Source of the DNA: Larimichthys crocea
Taxonomy: Eukaryota > Chordata > Actinopteri > Sciaenidae
Direction: 5' to 3'
DNA length: 64,000 bases
Assembly: GCF_000972845.2 (NCBI RefSeq)
Contig: NC_040021.1
Location: 11,250,908 to 11,314,907, forward strand
The position numbers were made by a program, and so were the translations under genes. This document shows, piece after piece, positions 25,450-37,156 of this stretch (positions are counted from its first letter, which is position 1; each line of letters starts with the position of its first letter). Under the pieces are notes generated by a model, which saw only the letters and a program-made list of their open reading frames with translations, had not been told where the DNA came from and did no database searches.

Positions 25450-25520
25450 TTAATCTGTCTTGGCCAGGACTCTAACTTTAATCTAAATGGAACTTTTCCT
25501 GGTCAAATAAAGAAATATAT
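25450..25520 (+). mobile_element. 3' tail of a non-LTR retrotransposon (LINE or LINE-tailed SINE)
   Basis: Contains CTTGGCCAGGACT, an A+T-rich stretch, CTTTTCCTGGTCAAATAAAG and then a TA-rich simple tail. The GGCCAGG and CCTGGTC parts can pair as a 3' stem-loop just before the tail, as in stem-loop-type LINE 3' ends. I recognise this as a motif widespread in fish genomes but cannot name the family. The 5' part of the element is not evident, so it is probably 5'-truncated. Confidence 0.5.
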
Positions 25521-25622
25521 ATATATTTATTATCAATAAATGTACCATGTATAAATGTATGAAAAATGCTTCTCAGTTTCACATTTAAAAAGCTGGAACC
25601 AGATCGTTCTTGCCAACATTCA

Positions 25623-25883
<261 letters not shown>

Positions 25884-25985
25884 TCAGTAATTAGGAGCAA
25901 TTAGCTTTAAGAAGCATAAAGAGACTAAATCAGAAACGGTCAACAACAGGAATAGAAAGCCAGTGAAAGAGACAACACGCATGTG

Positions 25986-25991
<6 letters not shown>

Positions 25992-26057
<66 letters not shown>

Positions 26058-26068
26058 CACACACACAC
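25992..26068. repeat. Long (CA)n microsatellite
   Basis: About 38 CA units with a single G interruption at 26051, preceded by an alternating GC run (25985-25991). Alternating purine-pyrimidine sequence of this length can form Z-DNA. It lies about 180 bases upstream of esrrb exon 2, in intron 1. Confidence 0.97.
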
Positions 26069-26794
26069 CTGTCCCAAGGTGACCCCGTGTGACTCTCCTG
26101 AAGGAGAGGAGGGTTTAGTGGCATTTTGATGGGACATGTAAAAAGCACCTCCCCGCCCTAGAGTCCCACCCCCATTTTGATTCACAGATAAATTAGCTTC
26201 ATTAAAGCAGTGCGTCCTTTCTGCAAACGCTCACCGCGACCCCTTTCCAGCCCATCCTTCTTCACCTAAAGGATGATGGGAGAGCTGCCCTCCCTCAACA
26301 ACACAAGGGCTAAGAGATGGACGCACAGCCGAGAGCACTGCATAATGTTCTCCAGTAAAGACCAAGAGCTGCTGTTAGACACGCCAATCTAAGGCTCCCA
26401 TATCATGTAGCAAAGCTCAATGTATTATTCAAGTCCGTCTCGGCGGTTTGTTGGCTCACTATGGAAATATTTCCTATGCAATTTAATCACTCTGGTCCAA
26501 AAAAAGCCAGAAATGCAGACATATTGAATCTGCTGCTATGTAACCGCTGTCTGTTTTTCTCACCAAGTTCCGGTTAACATTTTTTATTTTGGGGGGGGTG
26601 GGGATCATTACGCGGTCACTTCAAAAGCTGACACGACCCCAAGAATCCAATGACAAATCCTCTTTCCCAAGTATCCAAATCCCTTGATTGAATGTTTAAA
26701 CAATGTCCCGTAAGTCCAGAGATGTATTAATGGTACCTAAAAACAGCAAACCAGGTGTTGTCTGTTGCAGATCTGCCAGAGCCGCCCTCCACCA

Positions 26795-26821
<27 letters not shown>
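26795..26821. repeat. (CA)n microsatellite
   Basis: About thirteen CA units in intron 1. Confidence 0.93.
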
Positions 26822-26825
<4 letters not shown>

Positions 26826-27586
26826 CCTGTTGGTCAAGGAGAAGGTGCCAACATTTGTCAGGATCCCTGGCATAGATGGTGCCAGCAGGGTCACATGCAC
26901 AGTGAGGGGCCCGGGGCACCATGCCAGGATGTTGGCAGCGGCTGCTGCTGGTTTCAGGATAAAGTCTTTTAAACTGAGCGGAGTTAGAAGGAAAATACAG
27001 CGCAGTGCAGTTCTCATGAGTAGAGACGCATGCTATGTACCGAGTTTATACTGCAAACTAACTGTATACTGCATGTGCTATATACTAATTCTGATATTAA
27101 ACTGTTTATACAGTAAAATACAACAATTGGTTGGTTTCTGTTTGCATTTTGCAGCACACTGTGAGGAAGTGATGGACATCAACCATACAGTGTAACGCAT
27201 CGCATTTTACCGTCGTACAACAGTCCTGTACACCTGTCAGTGAAACGATGACGATCCATAAGTGCCTGGAATCTCAATTTACTGCTAACTGCAGAGAAAA
27301 ATACAGCGTGTCTGAGAGAGGAGAGCGAACGCAGGAGTGTCTTTTAGTACTCATGCTGACTTTTTTTTTTTTAAGTAAACTTATTTTTTTCTCGCTTACC
27401 TTTTCTTTTATTTATGAACGTATTGTGTAATCATTTAAAAAAATAATACAAATTCAGGGCATATATATATATATATAATCTATATATAATGCAGAGGATT
27501 TTCATCAGTTTAGAAAAGGTCACATTCACTGTTATTAAAGGAAACATTTTATACCTGAATGGATCAAAAATAACCTGTGTGCTCAT

Positions 27587-27590
<4 letters not shown>

Positions 27591-27621
<31 letters not shown>
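27591..27621. repeat. (GT)n microsatellite
   Basis: About fifteen GT units in intron 1. Confidence 0.95.
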
Positions 27622-27624
<3 letters not shown>

Positions 27625-29413
27625 GGAGGGGGTTGCATTAGGGGTCCACAATAGTCTTAAATTGCCTACCTCTAAAAGCTCACTGTCGGCATACCCTCTT
27701 AGTTAATCAGGTCTTGTGTCCACCTTTATTTCTCAAAGGACATTTCAACCACTCTAATATCCTTCCTTAACCTCTCTTATTTTCCCTCTAAATTTTGATA
27801 TATTGTTATGCCATGCTATTATCCACGTGCTCATCTCCACTCAAGTCGGACCTCTCCTTGTCCTCCTCGTTTACTGAGGCCGGGACCCCCCTTCCTGATT
27901 ACCATTCCATTAAAGCGGCTTCTCCTTTCAGAGAATGACCACGTCCCCTGTCCCTCTGCCTTATATTTGGAGGACTCCTCAGTGTCTCTCTCTCTCTCTC
28001 CCCTTCCTCTGTTATTGCCCCCGATAACACGTGCCTGAGCTTCTAATTGGCCCCTATCTCCCCCCCCTCTCCCCTTGGGTGTGAGCTGGAGGGGCCCGGG
28101 GGCAAAGAACAGATCCACACCTCCCACCCTCCTTTCTCCACTTTCTCCCAATGAAATGCCTGGTTCTTAATTACAGTCACCCAACACTGATTGTTATTGA
28201 CTGAAACTCCCGCGGCTCAGGACGAATGACGGACAGATTAGGTTCATTATGGGCCTGTCCTCCACGAAGGAGAGCGAGCGGAGGAAAAAGAAGAAGAAGA
28301 GGGGGGGATCTGTGCAAGATGACACAAAGTCACACATGAGCACTATTTACAGTCCTTCCCTGTTGCTGGTCAGATTGAGACACGTGTGGCCTTTAAATGA
28401 TCAATAACTGAACATAAACTGGTAAAATTAGATTGAAACAATAGTTTGATTTTTTTTTTATTTAAGCTATCTGATTGTCGGCCTTTCATAAACGTCTGCT
28501 TGGCAGCAATATTAATAAGAAGACATTAATTTCTGTTTCAGCAAAAGTACATACTGCTGAGTTTATCAAGAATATTTAAGCAGCAGCAGAAACACTGTTA
28601 GAGTTGAAAACATATCCCTATCATTTAAGTCACTATTTTGTACTTCCAGAAGAGCAGAAACAGGAAGATATAATACCTGTTAAGTGTGTTGGGCTACAGG
28701 GAAGCACAAAAAGTGATTACAGAGAGCGTCAGAGAGCTTTACCCTGAAGACCAAGTGAACTAACCATGGTTTTTATAAAATAAAATAAAATTAAAAGAGC
28801 GTTCCAGAGGGGTTTGTACAGACAACATTTTCTTTTTTCAAATTGACCTGCCTCGATGTGGCCAAGGCCTCACTAACCTGCTGTCTAACTCCAGGTCTAC
28901 AGATATAAATCCTGCAGATAAAAATTCAAAATTCTGCATATTCCGCATAGTCTCTGTCCAAGTCATTATTCTGGAACAGCTCCCACACATGGCAGAGTCG
29001 ATGCCAGACGTATGATTCACATGCAAACACATCAAAACATCACAACCCAGAGCAGATTTACAATCTGGGCCTAATGCCTGCTGTAGATTCTTGTAATCAC
29101 TACCTTGTAATAGTCCCATAAGTGCAGAAGGTCGGATACCAGCGCACACGGAGCACAAGACAACGACTCCTCATCAGGTCAATATGCTTTCCTGGCAATC
29201 ACAACTGTCATGGTAAAGCTAATGAAAAGTATTTGGAACCATCATGGAAATAATAGCACGTTTGTATGTACACTTGGATTCTTTGCAGCATATTCAACTG
29301 CCTGGCAAATTACAACTGGGAAAAATATTATTCTCAGGTGTAACTGGAAGCGTACGGATTCTAGAGATCAACTAAGATGAGCCAGTAAAAGAAGAAGAAG
29401 AAGTGTGAAATAC

Positions 29414-29816
29414 CTTGTATCGTCCTTTTGAAAAAGGCTTTGCAGGCCTCACAGGAGGCCACCCCATAGTGGTACCCTGAGGCAATGTCGCCACACACCA
29501 GGCACAGCCTCTTGGGAATGGCATTGAGCATGTACTCGCACTTGATTGGCGAGTCGTCCGCCACGACGCCAGAGCACTCCTCGTAGCGACGTAGGCAGGC
29601 GGCACCACCGCCGAGCATGCCTGGGTTGAACATTGGCGGGGAGTCGAGGGTGTGTGAGTGTCTACTGCTGCCGTTAATGTAGCCGCCGCTGGCGTCAGAG
29701 TTGCCGCTGGGACTGTGGTGGCTGCCGGTGTCTACTAGCGAGGAGGACGGACTGGAAGGCTCGGTTTTGACATAAGACCCACAGCTCGAGGTTAGGTGCC
29801 GGTCCTCAGAGGGCAT
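29414..29816 (-). CDS. esrrb: esrrb coding exon 1: N-terminal domain and first zinc finger
   Basis: Encodes residues 1-134 plus the first base of codon 135 of an estrogen-related receptor, an orphan nuclear receptor that acts constitutively as a transcription factor in the nucleus. The start is the ATG at 29816-29814, which matches the usual ERR-beta start (M-x-S-x-DRHL). The disordered N-terminus carries V16-K17-T18-E19-P20 followed by S22-P23, the phospho-dependent sumoylation motif known in the ERR family. Zinc finger 1 uses C105, C108, C122 and C125. The P-box is E123-A124-C125-K126-A127, which in this family selects an extended half-site of the TCAAGGTCA type. The donor after the CAA-G of TIQ-G is GTATTT. 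The acceptor upstream is probably the AG before 29829, leaving a 13-base leader before the ATG. The family is certain. The beta assignment rests on DRHL-SSCGS, SDASGG and [10 protein letters not shown]. Confidence 0.95.
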
Positions 29817-30551
29817 TCTGGTTAGCAACCTGGATAAAACACACACAGGACGAAAACTGCAGTTAGCTTTGGTGCTGAACGTACAGTAAATATAATAAAA
29901 ACTACTGAGCTGCTGTAAGATTTAAAAGTGAGAAATCTGGTAATCAAACAGAGTATTTGACAATTTACAAAGGAAACATCGCAAATGCAAATAAGAGCTG
30001 ATTTTCTAGAGACACAAAGAACCTTACATGAGCGTAAATACACATCAGAAGACTGCAGTATGAAGGAAATTATCACCACTAAAACGCCTGACAAGATGTA
30101 CCGAGCGTTGCTTTCCTCCATCATCGCCCGATCACTCTGCAAGAGATTCATCAGCTGTGATGGAGCGCGCCGGGTTCATCTGAGTTTGATAGATTATGTT
30201 ACAGACACAACCATTTATGTGTTGGAATGCCAGGTGATATACTACAGTAGCTTATTTCCTTCAGGCAAAATGGTAACTAACGACCATGTCAACAGATGCT
30301 CCATACATCTTGCAAACAATGCCCACAATTGGTCGGCTGCCAGAAGTAAATGAATGAATGAATGAAACTTCAGAAGGCTGTTAATGGATGGAGAGAGGTG
30401 TTACACTCAGCATATGGAGGATCATGGGTAATACATGACCCAATCAATAGTACCGGTTAGTTTGCCAAAGGACGGTGCCGGGTTACGGTGGACTTCGGTG
30501 TGCGTTTGGAGAGGCTGAGATAAAGATGCTGACCTGGGGTTAAGTTCCCCA

Positions 30552-30599
30552 TTCCCAAATTTAATTTTATATTTTTTTTATATATTATAAATTTGGGAA
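30552..30599. repeat. Inverted repeat, 12-base arms
   Basis: TTCCCAAATTTA (30552-30563) is the reverse complement of TAAATTTGGGAA (30588-30599). The 24-base loop is A+T-only. It could extrude as a cruciform or be the ends of a very small foldback element. It lies about 0.7 kb upstream of exon 1. Confidence 0.75.
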
Positions 30600-32127
30600 A
30601 AGACAGAGTTACGGGGAAATGTTACACATCTCTTTAACGTCTTCATGAGGGATCCCACCTCTGTAGCTCTTGTTATTAAATGGCTATTTGGCAGTTTCTC
30701 TTTATCCGAATCGAGGAGCTAAAATCATTCGTTGTCAGGCTTTTGAGGCAAATCTGTGATTTTGAGCTCGAGATAAATAAAATCGACTAGACTTGAATTT
30801 TTACTTGACTTAGATGGAAAGCATCTATCTCAGTTGCCAGATAATTACCAAGTATAATCAGACGCGATCATAAATAAAAGTTTCCTGGCACCGCTGTATG
30901 TGCTGCTTAAAAACTTGAGTTGTCTTTTTCATGGCAGATTTTTATTTGTAGAGCTTAAAGAGGATACAAAGTTATTTATTTGCAATGTAAAGTTTTATGT
31001 AAGAAGTTATGTACTTTATTTAAAAATGTGGCCTGACACAATAAATAACCACTACTCCTGCTGCTTGCTGAACACCAGTATAAAGCCTCTGTATGTTGTT
31101 GTGCTGTGTCGCTTCAGTAATACCCGCTCAAACAAAGCATGAAATGAGTCCCGGGTCTGAGTTAGAACTGCTGGCTCTGTCTGTCAGAGTCGGTGCTGAT
31201 CTTACAGCCGTACATGCTTGTGGGTTTTAAATATTGGGTGAGAACAGTGGAAAGTCATGTTAAGAATGTCTGAAACTAACAGGAAGTTAATGCTGACCAG
31301 ATTCCTCTGAACTTTTCGCTGCCTTCTGGGGGGGCTGCCCCTGCTGTTTTCGAATTTGGTGTTGTGGTTAGGAATGTATTTTCCCTCCGCTGCCTCTTTG
31401 CATAAGTGTTTATATAAAGCCATGAAGTCATCAGGGCTCGACAACATGAAACCTCCCTTTTAACTGCGAACGGGTAGCGAGTGGAGGGAGGAGGAGGAGA
31501 TAGCCTCCTACCCCTGGGCCCAGATCAGATCTATTGATCCTCTGCTTCCTTCCTGTTCCAGATGAGGCAAGAAAAAATAAACCCTCCTCTTACGGGTCCC
31601 AGACATTCCTTATGCATTTTTAATCAGTCAGGACTGTTAACATAGTGCGAGATGGAGCGATACAACATTATGTTAAGTCTTCATTGTGTGGCTGTTGCGG
31701 TTTATAAAACATTCACAAGGTTCATGTTAAATCTTGTTAGCAATCAGCATGCACCTATAGTCAATTGGAAAGTATATTTTCTCCCATCTGAGGGAATTGG
31801 AGAGAGCGGCGTGGTAACAGTTAATACATCATCGCAGCCAGATAGGGGGATTCCCTAAGGAATAGTACATTGTGGCATATGTAAAAAGTAGTTCATTCCA
31901 CACTTAGCACACAGTAACGCTGGGGAGATGTTTTTTTGTTAGGTTTAATGGAAATTTCTAATGGGTCCTTTCAAATCTGTCGAAATGAAATAATGGCACG
32001 AGCCACCAATTCGCGCAGACAGAAATAGCTTCATAGTTTCATAATTTGGTTTCCCCCTCTTATTATAAAGAGACAGAGTTTTCTAAGCGCAGCCTGACTC
32101 TCCTCAACCTGCCCCGCTTCCCTAGGC

Positions 32128-32128
<1 letters not shown>

Positions 32129-32161
<33 letters not shown>
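32129..32161. repeat. (CA)n microsatellite
   Basis: About sixteen CA units, about 2.3 kb upstream of the first coding exon. Confidence 0.95.
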
Positions 32162-32163
<2 letters not shown>

Positions 32164-33822
32164 GTGAAACACGCACAAACGCATTGCACCTAATATCTAA
32201 TGGGGTAGTGTTTGCTCCGCCGCGCAGAAAAATGGTACAAACTGAGCAGACAAGCAAGACTCATCAGACAGACGTGAAGGTCACCTGCCTTCTCTACTCT
32301 GCTGTTTCTTACAGGCCCAGACGGTCTCACAATGGACACCTCGGAGCAGCAGCCACACAGGTTTCACTCTGCTCACCACACCGAAAGAAACAAAGTGTGT
32401 AGACACGACCGTCCAAAATTTTTTTAACACGACCGACCTGACCTGCCGTACACACTCGGTGACCAGTTTTTGTTTAAAAAAAAAAAAAAATCATTTTTAT
32501 TTATTTTATTTTGGAGCCAAAGTGTGACGAGTGTGAAAATGTCCCACCAGAGCAGCTTAAAATCTCACATGTTTCTGTGTGCGTGCGTGCATGCGTACGT
32601 GTGTGTGTGTGTGTATTTTGGCATGCCTCCTAATGCTGGCAGTGTTGCAGATCCCCTGCTTCCCTACATAAATCCTGAATCCATCCACCTCTTCTCCAAA
32701 CCATGAAATATGTTTTCCAGCCTCCAAAATTCTGCACAATAATTTTTTTACCAGCAGTCAACCCCCCCAAAGAAACCCCTTATATTATACGTATTCAAAA
32801 CAGTTCTGCACAATGACCTCATCCTCGATGTGAGAAGGGTTAAAAATCTGATTCTCCATATTTTACTATCTATTTTCCCACTGAGGGGAAATATTATTGT
32901 TAAGCTTGGGTTAAGCTTGTAGCAAGGAACACAGCGTAAATCATGGTGCTGAACACACAGTTGAACATGGAAGCGCAGAAGGACAGAGGCAAGGAGCCAT
33001 GCATGAAATTAGTTCATTAATCTTTCTATGATAGGCTGTCCTTGTTTGGGGCAAACTCTATCAGCTTTAAACTGAGTGCCCCTTCCTGCCTGACACATAG
33101 ATTACGCTGTTAGTCCGCGGCCGAGGTGTCTGGGAAATGAATGGTCATGCGAACGGGAAAATGGGATACCGTGTGTCGCCCAAGTGTTAAGTAGTAACAA
33201 CAACATGCGCGTGACAGCGTTTGGCACAAATGAAGGTCATCAAAAAAAATAAAAAATGTGTGTACGTATATTTAAATGCATGATTCATCAGACGCTGCTG
33301 CGAATAATGAAGTCGAGAAAAGACATTAGTCAAAATACATTTTAAAGCACGTTTTAACGTGCCACAGAAACTGTTTTTTTAAATCCGCAAGCTGTGAACG
33401 TGTTCGTCGTCTGCTCAAACCTTCAGATAAATGCACCTAAATCACAGCCTCTCAACCATAAACTAAATTATAAAGAAAATTCTGGTTCCCATCTATCAAG
33501 CGCTACATTTTTGCATTGTTGTGTCCATAAAAGATCTTTAGTTTCCTTGTTCGGTGAGTCAGTGTCTAGTGGATTTATTTGCTGTCTTTGCCTCCAAACT
33601 GTGGGGTAGTTTACCTCACTCAAACTTCTCAAGACGAGATTTAGGCTTGGCTGGACAGACGATACTGTTTTAAAAAATATATTATTCCTTGTCTAATTTA
33701 CATATTGTCATACTTCTTCCTGTCTCTTCACCTGTGTATGTATTTTCGGTTTTATATGTTCAATTATGTGTGCATGATTCACTTTGCTGCATGACCAATT
33801 TTCCATCCAGAAAAATCTAATT

Positions 33823-34012
33823 TAGGGCTGCAACTTATTTATGTTCATTATCTGCAGATTAATTCTTAATTGATCGTTTGTCGTCTACATATATCTTGCT
33901 AGGGATAGAGATATTTTCTGTCACAGAAGACTACGAAAACCACCACTGAACAGAGACATTGTTGCCGTTAATCTTCCGTTAATCGATTAACTGACAAATT
34001 GTTTTAGCTCTA
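33823..34012. mobile_element. hAT-type MITE remnant (TAGGGCTGCAAC family)
   Basis: Begins TAGGGCTGCAACTTATT and ends GTTTTAGCTCTA, whose reverse complement TAGAGCTAAAAC pairs imperfectly with the start. The interior has CATTATCTGCAGATTAAT, TTTCTGTCACAGA and TTAATCGATTAAC, the pattern of a very abundant non-autonomous hAT element in fish. At about 190 bases it is internally deleted relative to the usual form as I recall it. It is non-coding, and no clear 8-base target duplication survives. Confidence 0.7.
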
Positions 34013-34436
34013 ATAAAACCGAAGTTTGTATTCACTTGCTTTGCTAAGTTCCAAAGCTGAAGAAGGCCATGCGATTTGGTTAAAAGCTCTGCGAATAAGT
34101 AAGTGGGACTTCGAATATTTGTCACAGACTCGTGTCCCCAAGGCGGAGAATCAATCTGATGGCTACTGTTTGTTTTGAAGACGGCGAAATATAATTTTTC
34201 TTTCTTACAAAATCTTTAAAGCTACAACTCTCGACTGAGAAAGTATGTCCTGGTACTACGTTTATACTGCATGGCAGTATAAATATACCTTGTTTCTGCT
34301 TCTGTGTGTCTCCAACACACATGCACGCACGCACACACACATGCTCGTAGACAGAACTTCCAGCATATGGCCTCTTCAATGTCACTGCCACGAGGAGAGA
34401 TTGCATAGATTTCCCACATGGATGATGTCTCCTTAC

Positions 34437-34493
34437 CTGGAGTATCAACCCCCATCTACATACACGTCCACCACCTCCAGGAAATTGCTCTCC
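34437..34493 (-). other. Candidate 57-base non-coding 5' leader exon of esrrb
   Basis: On the minus strand, a TTTGACTTTGCAG acceptor is followed by 57 bases starting GGAGAGC and ending CTCCAG, then a good donor, GTAAGG. If joined to the exon 1 acceptor at 29829, a TGA lies in frame 24 bases upstream of the esrrb ATG. That would fit a 5' UTR exon and support the chosen start. The position, about 4.6 kb upstream on the gene's strand, is reasonable for an ERR leader exon. The polypyrimidine tract is weak, and such pseudo-exons occur by chance. Confidence 0.3.
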
Positions 34494-34889
34494 CTGCAAA
34501 GTCAAACACACCCCTAACTGCCTTTTAAAAAGAGACAGAAGAAGGAGGTTATGGGGGAGAAAGAATAAACGAGCAGAGACTTAAGCCGTCATTGGGAATC
34601 AGAGGGGGACTCATGAGGGACAGTTACGATATTGATTTCATAAATAAACAGAGATGGCCATCGATCCTAATGTTATTTTGCATTTCAATTACTGCCCAGA
34701 AACATAACCTTCAAACGTCTGCTTCTCCACAGTAATAACATCCACTGATAATCACAAGCGAGTCTTGTCCGGCGCAAATTGGCTTTTCTCTCTGTCCCTC
34801 CGTCCCTCTCTCTCTCTCTCTTCCTCTCTCCCTTCTTTTTTTCCTCCAAATGTGTAAATGACACAACTTTGCATTTGCCTAATGGTATT

Positions 34890-35060
34890 AGGGCATGGGC
34901 TGAATTTCAAGTGAGACTCAAGCTGATACAGTAAGCGCTCCGGTCAATTGACACAATGCAAATTAACGTGGTGAAGAGGAATTAAGTTCACAATGTGAGA
35001 CCTCGTGAAGCTACGATGAGGCCCATTAAATTAAACATGCTGGCTGACCCACACTCCATG
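34890..35060. promoter_or_regulatory. Candidate conserved non-coding block with octamer motif
   Basis: Complex, repeat-free sequence rich in homeodomain-type ATTA/TAAT cores, with an exact octamer ATGCAAAT at 34956-34963 directly followed by TAACG. It looks like vertebrate developmental enhancer sequence, about 5 kb upstream of exon 1. This is judged only by texture and motifs. Conservation was not tested, and other exact octamers occur in the window (for example 29985, 49395 and 52852). Confidence 0.25.
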
Positions 35061-36425
35061 ATTAGACGCACTGCTTCCTTCACTCTCTCTCTCCCTCTCG
35101 CTCTCTGTGTTAATTTCATTTGATCAATAAAACAAACTCATTCTAAGAAGTCCTCTCTTGCTTCTTGAATTCAGAGCACACGAAAGCCACATTCATGTTT
35201 TGATTGAATAGCTGCTGCTGCTGGAAAAAAAAGCGTCCATCTACATCCTGATGAATACAGAGTCCTTGACAGGCTGCCTAAAGGATATATCTATATCAAG
35301 AGGGGGTCATGACATGTAATGAAGTTATTTCTCCCTCCATGCCGTCACATAGCACCACTCTACCAAAGAGCTGGGCTGTACCCTCTTATGCAGCAGCTAT
35401 CGCCATTAATACACACGTCAGTCTGAACACTTGTGTTATGAGGAAATACAGCAGTGTTTTGAATTGTTTTTATCTCTGGTCATTTTTTCCTTGAGGTTCC
35501 TCATGAAAACTCTGCTGCTGGTAAAAGAAAAGTTGGAGGGAGCACAGCACTCTCCCACCACCTGCTCTCTCCATCCGTCAGTGGACTCGTAGGTCTGCTT
35601 GGCTCTCCATCAGCCAACTATCACAACTTTTAAAAATGGGACACATCACACCCACGGCACGACGTTTTAATCATTTCCATCCATTTGGCACAAAAACAAT
35701 CGTGACCCTGTTACTTAAAGTGCAGTGATAATGCTTTCCATGCAGCGCAGAAAGGTGTGCTGCAAGCAGCCAACTTTGTCCACTCACTGGAGTGATCAAG
35801 CAGATTGTAAGACGCTGGGCTTCACAGCACAACGCTTAAACGTTGGAAAACTCTGTTTGAATTTGAAAAGAACACCCAAATTTATTATTCCCCACATATC
35901 AAATATCATCTCATTAATCTCTGTGTCAAAATATTTCATGTGGTAGACACACTTTAAATTACCACCACGACATTTCACTGTGCTGTTTAATATCATGGCA
36001 ACTTCCACTTAAAAAAAAAACTCTTTACAGTGCACGTCAGGAAGCAACTCCAGGAAATAATATTATACTGTATTTATAAAAATATATTCTCATATGAGAA
36101 AAAAAACACTAAAATTAATTAAGTTTGCAGTGTAGCTTTTTGTGTTCTCTCTTGATTATGATGCATAATTATGATTATGATTGTTTTTTATCTGTTTATT
36201 TGGTTATTAACAAGACTACAGTTGTTTCTCACAACACAACATGAGCATGTATACAACTCGTGTAATAAATGCAGATGCAAGGCATGATAAGATGATAAGT
36301 TTCTCTTAACAGACACAGTCAGGTGTTTCCATGATATGGCACCGCTAAAATTAGACCCCAGGTCAGTGTGTGATTCTTTGGTCTCATCCGTATGTGCGCG
36401 CACATGTGTGTGTTTGTGTCCATGA

Positions 36426-36426
<1 letters not shown>

Positions 36427-36478
<52 letters not shown>
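36427..36478. repeat. (TG)26 microsatellite
   Basis: Uninterrupted TG, about 26 units. Confidence 0.97.
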
Positions 36479-36479
<1 letters not shown>

Positions 36480-37068
36480 ATACATTTGACCACTTGCGTT
36501 TATGCATTCCTGGTTGGTTTGCCTGTGAAGGGCACCTATGAGGACAGCAGGTGGAACGCAAGAAAATGGATCTGATTTATTAGAGTAAACTGAACGATAA
36601 CAACATTTTGACTTTGAGTGTAAATGATGCGGTTGTCAAAACTGCCACGGTTAATGATATTGAAATCACAGAGACAGGATTGATCATCTTGAAATCAGCA
36701 ATTTCTTGTTAAACATTCGAAGAAGAGGAAAATCGTGTGTCTATGTTTTTATAATTAAGATAGAACATTTTAGAATTTTCTGAAAAAAAAAAGTGTCTAC
36801 TCTGAATTTTTATTTTTTATTTTCCTCACCCCAGAATTCCAAATGATGAATATACAGTTTAATTTCCTCTTTAATTCACACTTATAATTGCAGGTTTTAA
36901 GGTTTTTGGTTTCAAATTTGGTTCTAAAAACACGAAAACAAACATGTGTGGATATTTTATTTTAAGATTAAAACATAAATTCCAAACACCAAAACGTCTA
37001 ATATATATTATGGTATTTACGTGTATGTACAATTAAATTTTACATTTATTTATTTTTCCGCTGAAAAA

Positions 37069-37156
37069 ACACTTCATGCAGGTGGAAAATTAACTTTAAA
37101 ATGTAAACATGTACACTTCATGCAGGTGGAAAATTAACTTTAAAATGTAAACATGT
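37069..37156. repeat. 44-base tandem duplication
   Basis: Two adjacent identical-looking copies, 37069-37112 and 37113-37156, starting ACACTTCATGCAGG. Complex sequence rather than a simple repeat, so probably a recent local duplication. Confidence 0.93.

Noticed and set aside
29985..30353. 122-codon plus-strand open frame just upstream of exon 1
   Set aside because: No similarity I recognise, antisense to esrrb, no supporting signals. It ends in an ATGA simple repeat.
32275..33239. Two ERR-type half-sites TGAAGGTCA (32275-32283 and 33231-33239) suggesting autoregulation
   Set aside because: About two matches to TNAAGGTCA are expected by chance in the window. Without conservation or binding data there is no case for enrichment.
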